Below, piece by piece: positions 35,634 through 47,816 of a stretch of 64,000 nt of DNA (its first letter is position 1; the number at the start of each line of letters is the position of its first letter). The DNA lies in NCBI GenBank assembly GCA_036172665.1, contig CM069875.1, positions 11,612,001-11,676,000 on the forward strand. Direction: 5' to 3'. The notes below the pieces were generated by a model. It was not told the DNA's origin. It did no database searches and saw nothing but the letters and a program-made list of their open reading frames with translations. The stretch is from Prosopocoilus inquinatus (Eukaryota > Arthropoda > Insecta > Coleoptera > Lucanidae). A program made the position numbers and the translations under genes.

Positions 35634-35668
35634 TGAAGATGGCAGCTTAGCTGCCGAAATACGTATCT
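35634..35668 (+). ncRNA. Hammerhead-ribozyme-like motif in the Penelope terminal region
   Basis: CTGAAGA, one extra T, a perfect 6-bp stem GGCAGC/GCTGCC closed by TTA, then GAAA, then palindromic TACGTA followed by TC. Core boxes are intact. A very short or palindromic stem III is known for hammerheads in Penelope-like elements, which act as dimers. The extra base before stem II is the main doubt. Confidence 0.5.
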
Positions 35669-35700
35669 ACGGAGGTTAATTTCAATTATCTCTTAAACCA

Positions 35701-38254
35701 CAGTTTCCTTTACTATTTTAGTTGAGTTCTTCAACTCATGTACAAATTGAATGAAAATTTGTCTTCCAAATAAATAAGAAGTTCCTTAATTTTCCCGTCC
35801 TCAGTTGTTCCATTTAGACAAATTAGGACATTAGGATATGTCAAACAGGTTAATATGTTGATATGTCAAATTTTAAGGTCAAAGTTTGTAAATAAATAAT
35901 ACATTATAGCAAATTGAAGAATATGCTTTTATTTAATTAGATGAAATCTTTCAGTGAATACTTGAAAAAATAAACTTATCAATATCAATATTTTGTTAAG
36001 TAAAGGATGATGAAACTACTTTCTTACTTCTGCTTCCTTACCTCGTAAGTAAAGTATAAGAAACGTATAATTTAAAGGAAAGAGAGGGGGTGAGATAAGA
36101 TTGACATGAGATTCGGTGTAAAAGAAACGCGATTTATGTACCGTATTGTTATGGTTTGGAACACCGCTTTTCAGGATACAACCTGTATACACGAATTTTC
36201 TCAGGGAATTGCAAAAGGCGCGATTTATTTCTCGAGCATTCTCTGTCTTTTTTTTTTCGTTTCCCATTTGAACCGACGCACAGTGCGTCGAATAATAGGC
36301 GTAAATGGACAAAAATCATAATTTTTCTTTCTCTAAGTTTTTGGTCTTGGAAATATATTATAAATAGTTGTAGTAACTGAAAATAGAATAATATCACTAG
36401 CATATACAGGGTTTATCATTAGTATAGATTTCTTCAACAACATCTTAACTATTAATTATAAAAAATATGTCTTACACTTATACAAAAGTTATTGTCTATA
36501 ATTAACTCTATATCAGAAAATTATTTTCACGTATACAGCATGTTCCATAAGTGAGTTATCTACCAAACTTATACTTTTCTTTAATGGAATATACCAATTT
36601 CGATAGATCTCTTACAAACTTACAACTGTAGTCCTAAATCGAAATCTACAGCTCTTCCATTTAATTAAAGAATAAAATGTAGAAGTATTTTATTCATATT
36701 CAGCGGCGAATATTTACCTAACTAATTATAAATATCGTGTAGAATATTCCTTATGAATGAAAGTAATACTCTTGATGTATGTTTGCATAGAAACAATTTA
36801 GACAACTTAAAAGTTTAAATTTTACAAGAAAATTAAATGGAACGCCCTCCATATTTTGACACAATTATGTAGCTATAGTATAATCCATCTTCTGATAACG
36901 ACATTTCAAGGAAATAAAGAAAAAAGAAATCAATCGTATTTTGCCGAATTAAAAAAAAAAAATAAGTAACCCTAGAGGCTAAAATATTTGATGATGAATA
37001 TCGATTAGATGTAAATTAAGGATTAATAAAATTAAATTTTCATTAGATAAAAAATACATTTAGAAGCTTTTTTTGGGTAGTAATTATGTATTCTTATAGT
37101 TTATTTCAGCTGTAAGCAGTTTTAGTAGCAAACTTAATTTATGTTCTCGGATCACTCATAAATGTCAATACTTCCTCAAGATTTAATAGAGAAACGTAAT
37201 TGTACCCTTTCTTTTCCTTTTTGTTTATTTTCTTGAAAGATGATTCTTCGCCTCCACTCGCTCTAGGAAACTCCGTAAGTCTTTCTTCACCAAACTCAAC
37301 AAACTGTATGCTAAATTAAATTGGCCTTTCTAAGAAAATATTGTAACATTGTGAATAAAATTCGACTTCGAGAACATTGCTTCCATAATCTACTACAATT
37401 CAGGTAAAAATAAGAACAAGCTTGAATTCTTTCTCTTTTTACATTAACCACATATTCTGATATAATAAAATGTTTTAAAATGTATCTTTTGATTTTGATT
37501 GTTTCGATTTTGATGTTTCCTTGACAGGAAATTCATAAAAATTTGTCTATTGATGATATGGGAAATGTTGCTAAAACAAATTTGTCGTTGAATTACCAAC
37601 ATATTAGCAGGTAGTAGCAGGAGAATTTCTTGTTTTCGTAAAACGTGTGGATAAAGGAATCAGATTTAAAAAAAATATTCGATATGTTTTTTTACGTATT
37701 TTTGTAATATTCGATTAAACTTTACTTTTAATTCTTGAAATAAGATTATTTTCATTTGCAGTTTTAATGTTAAAGTATCCTCACAAATTGGTTTGAACTT
37801 ATTCATATGTGTAATTGAAGACTCCATTGTTAGGATTAACAGTGAAAATTATTTAGATTTTTCTTTTTAGTTGATTATGTAAGGTAATATTCACAGAATC
37901 GTAAATGCCACTGTGGGCATACAGTCCTTGAAGTTTCAAAAACTATATCATAAATAGTTACAAAAAACAAAGATATTAAAGAAATAGTGATTTTATTTAG
38001 TTTTTAGATATTAATGGGTGAATACAGCAATATTTTTGTCTCTTAAAAAAATATTACGTTTTCGATTTTTGTCAACAGCTCGACGCACTGTACGACGCTG
38101 GTGATATCTAAGGTAATTATCTTATTGCGTATCTGTGGTATGGACATCAAAGAAGGGTCAGAAAATACTAATTTGGTGTTTATGGACAAGATTTACGACT
38201 TCACTTGCACCTGTTTGCTTGTTGCAAGAACAAACGCACACCACCTTTGTGATC
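35701..38254. other. AT-rich stretch, nothing recognised
   Basis: No supported gene. Overlapping open frames on both strands at 36016-36403 share the same bases and show no domain. GTTCC at 36541 and GGAACGCCCTCCATAT at 36839 may be the ends of an old inverted-repeat element. Confidence 0.35.
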
Positions 38255-39966
38255 TACTTCCCGGCTCTTGTTAACATTTCTAAAGGGGCGTGGCTTTTTT
38301 AAAATGCACGTGTGGTGAGGCGGGTTCTTGCAGTTAAAGACTACCGTTATGGCATAAATGTCAATCAGCCAGGCTTTGTTTACACAGTCTAGATCAGGAA
38401 TGGGCCTCGGCAGAGAAGTGGACTCCCACCACCCGGCTGCGAAGGTTGTATTTATTTTCCGGGCATATCTCTACGAATGATATTATGATTTTCCCAAATA
38501 AGCGAGAGTGGGGAGAACGCTTTTCGCATTCGAAAAAGCATCGCATTTTGAGTGCCCACCTGCAGCAGAAACTTGAAACACGCTGCCTCTATTCTTGTCG
38601 GTTGGTTCACATTACTAATTTTATTGCTATATTCGGTCCCGCGTATTACAATTTCTGTATGACGGAGAGATTAAATTGCGTTTATATTTAACCTTTCACG
38701 CCATTGATCGTTCCTAACTTAGCTTTGATTCTGTTGGCTCTTCATGCTGTCACAATGATTTCAATTCATGCAAACTCTTCTTACGTACTTTAGGATGGCC
38801 CCAATTTTGGCTTAATTAATTTGTGACGCGCCTTGAGCGAGTCATTCGTCTTGTGTCCCCAGCGCCTAGGTAGTGTTTGGAAGGGCTGTTGTACCGTTTC
38901 GCTTGTGTCCGTCCATGACACGAAACATTTTGGTTCTCCTGAGGAACTTCGTGGAGCTTTCCTCAGCGTACGATATTTCGTCGGTTATTACATGGCGCTG
39001 GTGGACTAAAACTCAAGTGAGTTGTCTTAGCCTCGTCCTGTTGTGAAAGTCAGGTATGTTTGTTTGTCACCTAAAATGTGGTCTCGCACAAAAACAGAAT
39101 GTTCTTTGGAAATTTGGATTTAGAAATTTCTGTTTAAAGTTTGCAAGTACGAATTCTCAAAAGTTGTAAATAAAAATACGTTATTCTGAGGTTAATTTAC
39201 GCCTCGTTTTACAGTATAATTTCAAGAAGCATGTGCACTTATCGTTTTATTTCAAAGCTTTTTTTTATTGAAGTTCACCGAAATGAATGTGCGTATGCCT
39301 TACTTATTAAAAATTTCAAAATTCTACGGCTAAAGAAACCCTTCCAATTAAGTAAATGTATTAAGTACCAATCAAAATAGGTTTTAGTGTTACCAGAAGC
39401 TAAAATAAATAATCAGAGAAACCGTAAATCAGGTTCAACAGACAAACTAAGGGTACCCAAAAATGACGTTTTCCCGTTTTTCTCCGAGGATCACTTCCAA
39501 TATAAATGTTTAATGCCTCACTTTCGTCCGCCTAATAAATCTAATTAGAATAGAAATACATAATTACCTAAAATTTTTATCAAAAATTGAACGTCTTATT
39601 TATTTTTTTCAATTTTAAAAATTGTTTCACTAGAATTGTTATTATGAGTACAAATAAAATCTAATGAACAGGATAAGTTAATAATGGAAAATGGAAGCAA
39701 CAGTTTTAGCAATCTGGCAGGTATTTGCAAACAACTCATAAATCACGTATTACTCGCACGCCTTTCATATTTGCGTCGTTTCCCTTTTCCTGCAGTTAAA
39801 ATTCTGCCCAGACAATAATGGTGGACGTAACTACTCTTGGTAACGAATATAATGTGGCTTTATTACGGTTTTTATGTATGTGGCTTTGGTAGTTACCACC
39901 ACTGCATCGTAAAAGCTTTAGGATACTTCATTGTAATGCAAAGTCATTAGATACAATGTACGAAGT
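38255..39966. other. Mixed stretch with GC-richer parts
   Basis: GC content is higher at about 38210-38620 and 38830-39060. Donor-like sites (CAAGTGAGT near 39014, GTCAGGTATGT near 39050) could mark a non-coding first exon, but there is no frame to support it. The 81-residue frame at 38446-38691 has no known domain. Confidence 0.3.
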
Positions 39967-39974
39967 GTTATGAC

Positions 39975-40366
39975 TATATATAGGAGAAATATATTTTGCG
40001 CGGATTAAATTCTAATGAAGCGGACAATATAATTAGACAGTAGCGTGTAAATAAACGCGAGGGCTGCGGAGACAATTAACGCCGTTACAGCAATGGTGTT
40101 ACTCAGTATAACAAAAAACAGAGCGATATTGCCGCAATAAAAAATTACAGTTGTGTAATCAATTCTTCTTGTTTAAATGTGTAAAGATTTTCAGAGTAAT
40201 TAGTTGACCAGTTGTACATCGACCGGCGAACTTTATTACGACATTGCGTTATCTAGTAAGAACGCCGTAAATTATTTTCACCGTCCCATTACACAATGTG
40301 CCTGTTCAATACATTTTTACGGCGCTACTGAAACGATGGCGTGTACTTATCGAAATCCTATGCTTA
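39975..40366. mobile_element. Family C element, copy 2
   Basis: 392 bp, flanked by GTTATGAC at 39967-39974 and 40367-40374. It starts TATATAGGAGAAATATATTT and ends AATCCTATGCTTA. The interior holds GCCGTAAA pairing with TTTACGGC. Non-coding. Confidence 0.8.
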
Positions 40367-40488
40367 GTTATGACTACAGAACGGAATTATATATTTTGTT
40401 CGGTTTATTTCGAGCATATTTGCGTTGACACGTCGCTGCAGTGCTATACGTTTGCCGCCTTATTGGTATACAATTGAACAAAATATAA

Positions 40489-40530
40489 AATTTTTTGTTA
40501 CAAGTCGTTTTTGATTGCAGTGAAAACATC
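40489..40530 (-). repeat. Fragment of family F
   Basis: TTGTTACAAGTCGTTTTTGA then TTGCAGTGAAAAC matches the family F monomer over about 35 bases. Confidence 0.5.
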
Positions 40531-41011
40531 TAATTTCGTTTTTATGTATGCATAATATAAAAATAGGATATCCAATTGAACAAATATCATCAATTAACAA
40601 ACTATTTTCTAATTTCTATTTGTTGAAGGTAACGTACAAAATATTTTTCGATGTTTCTAGATTTTTAGAAATTAATTAGCGCCAATAAAATATCCTTGAT
40701 TAAAAGAGCTTAAGAGATCCTATAGTTCACGGGGATCGCAAATTTAATTGTCTTTTTAAATAATTTTTATTTTCGTATAGTTCTTGCTCGTGAGAATTAA
40801 AGAAACGATTTGAAACAAACAAAATACTTTAGAAACGAGATAAAAATACAAATACCTCCCAAGTTGAGTGGCCTATTAAAAGTTTTCGGGGAAGGGAACA
40901 TACAAACATTCTGAAAATTAATACCTAATGACCTAACGCCCAGGCTAAACGGAGCACTCTGTATACGTCGAACTAATTTTAAAATATGCTGCACATAATA
41001 CACATAAATTT

Positions 41012-41445
41012 TTTTAGGATTAATTGTAATCTGCCTATTCGGTGTTAAATATGAATAAAGTTTTACCTGTAAAGTTGTTAATCCTTATCTAATTTGGCGT
41101 TATTGTTCTCTTTTCCCGACTAAATTGTATCTAAATGTGAGTGTTCACTGATAAAAATCTGGCGTTAATTCTAACACTTTTTGGACGCCAGGGAACACCT
41201 TTTCGGTGTTCCCTCGCGTCCATCCGTTTGCGGAGTTACGAAAAACGGAGTTAGGATGTTTACCCTTAAAACGTATGTAGTAGAGCAGAGTTAAGATTAT
41301 CCTTGTTGGAGTAAACACTCACTTTTAGACACAATTTAGTCGGAAAAAGAGAACAATAACGCCGAATTAGCTGAAGATTAACAACTTTTCAGATAAAACT
41401 TTATCCATATTCAACACCGAATGGGCAGATTACAATTAATCAAAA
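41012..41445. mobile_element. Foldback element, family H, copy 2
   Basis: Inverted relative to 28863-29319, with the same arms and the central GGACGCCAGGGAACACC hairpin. Flank 40890-41011 also matches the flank of copy 1. Confidence 0.75.
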
Positions 41446-41640
41446 AAAAATTTGTGTGTTTACTCCAACAAGGGTAAGCTTTATTCTGTTCTACTACATA
41501 CGTTCAAAGGGTAAACATCATAATTCTGTATTTCGTAACTCCATAAAAGGATGGACACGTGGGAACACCGGAAAAGTGTTCCCTGGCGTCCAAAAAGTGT
41601 AACTCCAGATTTTTATCTCTGTACAGTGTAACTTTTATTT
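41446..41640. mobile_element. Partial third copy of family H
   Basis: TGTTTACTCCAACAAGGGTA, ACTACATACGTT and GTGTTCCCTGGCGTCCAAAA repeat the half-element of copy 1, with more substitutions. Confidence 0.6.
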
Positions 41641-42217
41641 GAATATTTATTTTTTCGTTAAATTAATAACTAGAGAGGTATGAAAGAATCCATCTTAAGT
41701 CCCATTTAAGCCGGATTCTTTTATACCTCCATCCTGTATGTGTCATAGCCTACTGCGGTTCCCATTTAAAATTAGAAAGTTTGGCAGAGGGGGTGCAGTT
41801 TTTACAAAAGATAATAACGTTAGTGAAATGTACGCTAATTTGTGAATAGAATAATTTTGGAATTTTAAAAATATCTTCTCAAACAGCTGAGATATTTTGA
41901 AAATTAATTTTTCAGGAAAATTCGTCGATATTTTGCCGAACGAATCGAGATAGTTAACTTTTGTTTTCTCCACTGAGTTTTTCTCGAAAAAGTGGCCTGG
42001 GTCGCGAAAATGGTTTCCTTCTATTCCTATAAATAACTGAGAAACCTTGAGAAATCATCAAAAATGGACCACTCTATACAGTAAGGCATAAATAAAATCT
42101 CGTATAAGAAGGGCGATCTCTGAAAGTCTTGCATATTGATGTAATAGAAATTAATTTTTTAAAATCAAACAAACGTTTTGTTCTTTTCTCGGTATTCTCG
42201 TCTTAAACGTCGTCTGG

Positions 42218-42639
42218 TTGGACACAACAACGTCATACATAATAAATAATTTCAACGTTCGTTCTCAGAACAAACTCCACATGGCCGAGAATAATTATTT
42301 TCAACAAGCACTCCGTCAAATACGCAGAAAAGCAAAGCGATTTTGCCGCCTGGCATCCTGCTATTGTTTCGGGCGCTCACCTATTTTTTTTCTGCTGATG
42401 ATCGCTGTAATCTCTCAACGTCCGATGCCATTATCGAATACGGGCACCGCTCCAAATCGATTTGCGTTCAAATTCGACTTGTCAAACTGGTCACCTACGG
42501 CGGACGGCTGGACAGGCTCAAAAAGAAGGCAATGGCACACGCCAACCCATCGCCCAATTCAAGGAATCCACTCTCCTTTAACATAGATACGAAGGAATGC
42601 TGCTGCGTAAACTTGATGAAAGATATTTATCACTTGTAA
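42218..42639 (+). other. Overlapping open frames, unassigned
   Basis: Two frames stay open across the same 400 bases (122 codons from 42218, 98 codons from 42343). Base composition is less AT-rich than the surroundings. Neither product shows a known domain. This may be decayed transposon sequence; no splice or promoter context supports a gene. Confidence 0.2.
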
Positions 42640-42770
42640 ATTGGTTTGCATGTTTGCTGTAATAACGCGTTTCTAAAAAAAGCTTAATTTCTCATTTTTC
42701 ATTTTGGGTGACAACAAACTTTGATCTCGTATTGGCAATTTAACGGAAGTAAGAACATACGAAGATTAAA

Positions 42771-42840
42771 AAAAATAAATTGTAAAACTAATTTGCAACT
42801 GTAGATGTGCAGTTGCAAAATAGTTTTACAATTAATTTTG
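42771..42840. repeat. Hairpin of about 70 bp
   Basis: AATTGTAAAACTAATTTGCAACTG pairs with CAGTTGCAAAATAGTTTTACAATT across a short loop. Confidence 0.7.
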
Positions 42841-43199
42841 ATGTTGATGTTGAGATGTTTTATTCGTCTGCACCCTTTGAGCAGGGAAGACTTTATAAGT
42901 AGTGGTTTTACAATATTGTCACAGCCTAAGTTGGGACGCAATAAATTCTACATTCGGGCAAAGGCCGCAACCTATTGGTCAACCGCTTCTTTCGCAGGAT
43001 GATGTAAATCTTAATTGTTACAGTGTTTTCGAGAAGGCATGCCACCTTTACGTCATGAAATGTTCCAGCAAGTAAGCAAAGACTGCGGGATACTTACACA
43101 GATTTCTAGCAGCGGATGAATTAGCTATACATATGTATGTACAGTGTGTCCACAGATTTTCTGCAATGGTAGAGTGACATGTAATGTTGTTAAAAAAAT

Positions 43200-43520
43200 T
43201 GAGAAACAGCAATTAAATTGGCCTTATAAATTACACGAAAATTTTTATTAGTTTTTAATATGGGAAAAAATTATTCAATGTAATTCCCATCCACCTCTAC
43301 GCACTTTTCTACCCTGTACCTAAATTACGTGTGCACGTCTGTTAACGTTTCAATTTCTATTTCACTAATTACCGTTGGTATTTTTTCATTTAAAATTTTT
43401 GAATTTGTACCATGACCAATGAATTAGTCTAAAATGTCCGATTCATCTTCCAGGCAAATGGTCTTCAAGCGACCCTCTAATTAAATTTGTGGAATGTGTA
43501 GTATGTCCATCCTGTTGAAA
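43200..43520 (-). pseudogene. Decayed transposase C-terminal fragment
   Basis: The minus strand read through several stops gives EGRLKTICLEDESDIL, EIEIETLTDVHT and FRYRVEKCVEVDGNYIE. The last segment resembles the end of DDE_3-type transposases in arthropods. No catalytic residues can be assigned. Confidence 0.35.
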
Positions 43521-43814
43521 ATAAATGTTATAACATTTGCAAATAACTGAAGTGATTCAAATTTTCTTCTAAAAAAATAAGGGCTAATAATTTTGTCATT
43601 TCCCATAACTTTAACTAGAAGTATTAATTAACAACAAGAGCTTTTCACAGATCCGGGTAATACGATAATTCTGAATGTAATTTGAACTTGGACAAATTTT
43701 TGAGAATAAGTAAGCATGTTTTCTGTATTTAAAGTCGACGATTATTTTTTGTGAAAACCGAAGTCGTAGCAGTATGTCCCCGGATTGACTTCGCAATAGC
43801 TATAACGGACTAAA

Positions 43815-44300
43815 AAATTTTGAATTCAGATTTCATGCTACAAAATGGAATTTTTTCTTTGATCGATTTTCATCCCTTAAAATCAAATTGGGAAATATCA
43901 GATGAAATTTATCTGATACGATATACAGCGTGGACTCCGAGAATAGAGTACCGCTTAAGAGTAAAAAGCCCTTACTTCACAAGTTACAGGAAAATGTCAT
44001 AAGAATAGTCGTTCAGAACAAAAGGTATAGTTTGATGTGATGTTATAGCCTCCTCTCTCAAAGTAAAAAAATTACATTTATTGTGAACCACTTTTTATAC
44101 ACATTACATTAGGAAATACTGATGGGGTTAAAAGTTCATTTAATTCTGAGTGATTACTTCAACGCGTTTCGAAACTTTAGGCTTTCTTGTAGCATTTATT
44201 ATTCACTGAAATAATCCACGCTGTATACCGTTCAAGATAAATTTTTTTCTGACATTTTCCAATTTGACTTTAAGGGATGCAAAAGCGTCCTGCGTTAATA
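43815..44300. mobile_element. Foldback or TIR element
   Basis: ATCCCTTAAAATCAAATTGG and CGATATACAGCGTGGA on the left (43870-43934) are repeated inverted on the right (44216-44281: TCCACGCTGTATACCG, CCAATTTGACTTTAAGGGAT). The centre is non-coding. Confidence 0.6.
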
Positions 44301-47300
44301 ATTTTTTATGAAATCGATAAAAAAAAACGAAACCGTGCATTGACATTTCGAAATTCGCCGTCCGGCGGATTTAAATAAACTTAACCCAAAATTCCGCCCA
44401 AAATTAAATTGATTTGCACAAATACGGCGGAATATTACTCTATTTGAATTGAAAACAATTTTTTTGAAGAATTTATATTAGTAGGTATTTGAAATTATAC
44501 ACTGTGTTCACGGATTTGTTCTTTATTTTTCAAAATTTATGAAAATTTCTTACCATTTAATGACTATGGCATACTACAATATTGCAGATATTGATAAAAT
44601 AACTATAAACTTATGTCCGTTTTCATAATCAGACTTTAAGGAAGTCACTGTAAGAATAGGGAAACAAATGCATTTTTTTAGGTTACAGTAACTTTAAATT
44701 TAATCCTGAAAGGATTAAAAAAGTGGTTCGGATTATTATTGCAACGAAGCGGCGAGATATTATAAATACAACATCTAGGCGGCTCTACGTATTTGCTGGC
44801 TTCGCTCGATATAGCAATATTGAACAATCGGCGAGTCAGAAAAGCGGCGTTACTCACAGAATTATACTGGTTAAATGGATGTCTGCGAGAGATGCGCGTC
44901 AGAAACCTCAGTGTCAGTAGCGGTCGGGCGCCGTGCGATTTTAAATATATATTTGTATAATAATTTATTATATTTTACCTATTCAAAAACAACGAAGAGT
45001 TATTATTATCTGTTGGAATTTGTAGTTGTGAATATTCTGGAGGATATCTAACTGCGCGAAACCTCGAGTAGTTATATATGATGAGATATGAGCGCGGGTA
45101 ACAACGTAACGCAGGTTCCGTACTGGGACCGCCGCTATCTGAAACCAGTTTAATCCAGTTCACTTTTTTAGATCCTCCGTCTGGTCATGTATTATGAATA
45201 AGGGTCGGAGATTCCTAGGATATCTGGTAAAAACCAGTATAAAGATAAACAGAGCAGCGACGTAGATTTCAACGTCGCCGCTGAATGGCTTTTATACCCG
45301 AGCCACTCTCACCCTCCGCTCATTGCATCCGAAGCAACCGTTTGATGTAAATTACGTGTTTAACATAATTGCCTTTATAGTTTCTTTAAAATTAATAATT
45401 ATGAAAACATTATAATTCTTTAATGTAGCTTTTAAAAAGACTGGCATAATACATTTAATTCATACCAATTATAGCGCCGTCACTGACGCGTTAAAGATTA
45501 GAACTTTTTCCGACTATGATCGCTTCAGCATATTAATAGTTCCTCGTATATTTAACGAAACCTTCCGCCTAAAATGCGCCTAGGCCTAATTATGAAAATG
45601 GCCGTTAACAAAACAAACTGTAACGAAACTTAACAAAAATATGTTTCTATAAGATTTGTAATTATTCCTGATAATTCACTTAAAAATTGACTAACGGAAA
45701 AGTAGCGAACGTTATTAACTATGACGTCAACATCAAAAAGAAGTGAGTCCTACCGTCTAAAAAAGTTTAATAATAATTAATAATTTCAATATTTAACAAT
45801 AAAATAATTAAATTACAACTATTTACCGACGTCTGTTACATTGACGCTATTGTTTTACTGACGTGTAGTAAATATTACACTGACATTAAGAAAAACATCA
45901 ACCTGAAGTAAACATATTTTTACTTATATTCCGGGCTAAACAGCTCTTCTTCCTCCCGATCTCAGAGTGTAAAGGTCGTAGCACACCATAGCGCAGCGAA
46001 CGGAGGAGCGGCGCGGCTCCGCGAAGATACCTCCGCACACTGCAAGCGAAACTTCGCCGTGGCCATAAAAGAGGCCGTAAATAAACACAATTTAACATCA
46101 TAAAGATTCCGAATTTCTGAACCGTTTTACTGGCATACCCAGCTCGTTTTACGACAATTTCAGTTGCGTTAATAATTTTTGTAAATGCAGTGAATGATAA
46201 AAAAATGTTAGATAATAAAAACATTTGCATTTTGACAGTAAAATAAAATTAATTAATTAATTTAATAACTCTTTGACTGCATCCGTACCGTAGCGTAAGG
46301 ATAGAACTTTATTTTTTATTTTCGTGTCGGACAAAATTTGTGATGCGATTTGCGTGTTACGACCTTCTCAAGTCTACGAATATTAAATTTTTGTTTATGA
46401 TGCCACTTACGACGCGTGTGCCCCGTTTTAATTGAGTATCGCGCAACTTTAGGCACTAAAAAGCAATTTTGTGTGTTCCATACTCGTTAGATTTAGAACG
46501 TCGTCGGAAATCAAGGACACCAAGAACGCTGTTTATTTGAATTGAAGTAGAAGATAACAATTTGCTGCAATAATTACGTTCTAAAAAATTTTCCTTTCAT
46601 TGTAATCTGCGACCGATAATACTATACATAATTTATACTTTACATAATTTAGATACATAAACGCATGATCTCGTTCATCAATAGTACTTTTACTACACAG
46701 ACAAAAATCGGTAGCTAGCCGTCGCTAGCTGAAACACGCACAAGTGGCTTCGCGCAAATAAGACACAATCGTACCAGGTTACAGTGCAATAAATATGGCG
46801 GTATTATTTTTACAAAGAAATCATAAATGGATCATAGAAATTCCTCGTTTGAATCCTTTCTCGAGTCCACGTGGACTAGTTTCCGCTTTCAAATTATTAG
46901 CCAATCACGTAACAAAATTCAGAAACTATAACCAATAGTGTTCATCCATTTAGACCAGAGCAAAATAACATTTTCTCCGCGTCGTCCTAGGTTGGGGTAG
47001 GGTCGCCGCGGTTCGCCACGTTAGATGTACGATAGCTGCGTAGCGGCGCCGCGGTTAACCGCGGGTTGCAACAGTATGCGCACTCTCATAAGAATACAGC
47101 AAAAGATATTTTCTTCGCCGCGCTAGATGTGCGACAACCTTAAGGCGCGCGATTCTATGTTGAGAGTTTTTATAGCCACGTTTCTATTTATTTTCCGTCG
47201 CTAGCTCTTAGGCTATATCATACCACCGGCAAATTTTATTTTTTGTCGCGTATCAGACTATGGTAATTAATGATACCGAATTTTCGGTGCACCGTTGCCG

Positions 47301-47427
47301 AAAAATAATGTTAAAATTTCCAAGGAGATTTTTCTTCTTTATTACTTAATATTGATTATGTTCATTAATAAGGAAAATTTTACGGGCGTTTTTGTCTTTT
47401 GTTAATAAAAACATTGAAATTTTCGTG
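44301..47427. other. GC-richer stretch without a recognised gene
   Basis: CpG-rich patches at about 44720-44940, 45050-45330, 45940-46090 and 46980-47150 stand out from the AT-rich background. A hairpin CAGCGACG/CGTCGCCGCTG lies near 45264-45293. The frame at 45898-46230 (minus) has no known domain. A block near 46890-46950 (AGCCAATCACGTAACAAAAT) matches sequence just outside the Tc1-like element near 19065. These could be old transposon pieces or promoter-like DNA. Confidence 0.3.
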
Positions 47428-47715
47428 TAGTTCTTGCTCTTGAGAATTGCAGAAGATATGAAACAAATAAAAATTCTTTTAAAAACGAACTAAAAGTGTA
47501 ATTTATTAGCTTACCTGACGTTTCGCAAATATAATTATTTGCTTTATCAAAAGTAAATAACGGAAATATAAACAATTTAGCCTAATAAATTTTAATAATT
47601 ATTTGTGAAGAATTGTTGGTTAAAAAAATTATCAGCAAAGATATAACTTGTAAAACAAGAATATCATTACCGATGCGGCCAGGTCCGTCTTAACATACTG
47701 GTACGCTCCAGTATT
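47428..47715 (-). repeat. Family G repeat, copy 2
   Basis: Shares GTAGTTCTTGCTC, TAATTTATTAGCTTAC, GACGTTTCGCAAATATAATT and GATGCGGCCAGG with 26283-26620. The minus strand at 47521-47550 reads TTGATAA, one extra A, a perfect 7-bp stem GCAAATA/TATTTGC with loop ATTA, then GAAAC. This is a hammerhead-like fold with two core changes, so inactive. Confidence 0.55.
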
Positions 47716-47816
47716 TACTGCAAGAGTTAGGGAAATCCTGGTTAAACCTAACTACAGTATGCAAATAAATTGTTGTAACAATAATTATAACAATTCTAAC
47801 AATGATAAAATATTTT

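Larger units (their letters stand above)
33120..35700 (+). mobile_element. Penelope-like element, 5'-truncated copy 2 with terminal hammerhead-like motif
   Basis: Same family as copy 1, in head-to-head orientation, and reaching further upstream in RT. It includes the segment VQSLFPSVPIPETLTYL, YVDDIFAIF (33538 onward), a GIY-YIG domain ending near 34362, a 3' region interrupted by the TIR element at 34610-35313, and a tail running past 35465 that copy 1 lacks. That tail ends in the hammerhead-like motif. The aspartate expected before VQSLF is replaced by His. About 60 bp are missing after the YVDD region. Confidence 0.85.

Noticed and set aside
36016..36403. Four overlapping frames on both strands
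   Set aside because: All share the same bases, show no domain and no splice context.
45050..45330. Promoter-like GC-rich stretch with TATAAAGATA near 45238
   Set aside because: No exon, frame or transcript signal follows, so there is too little to call a promoter.
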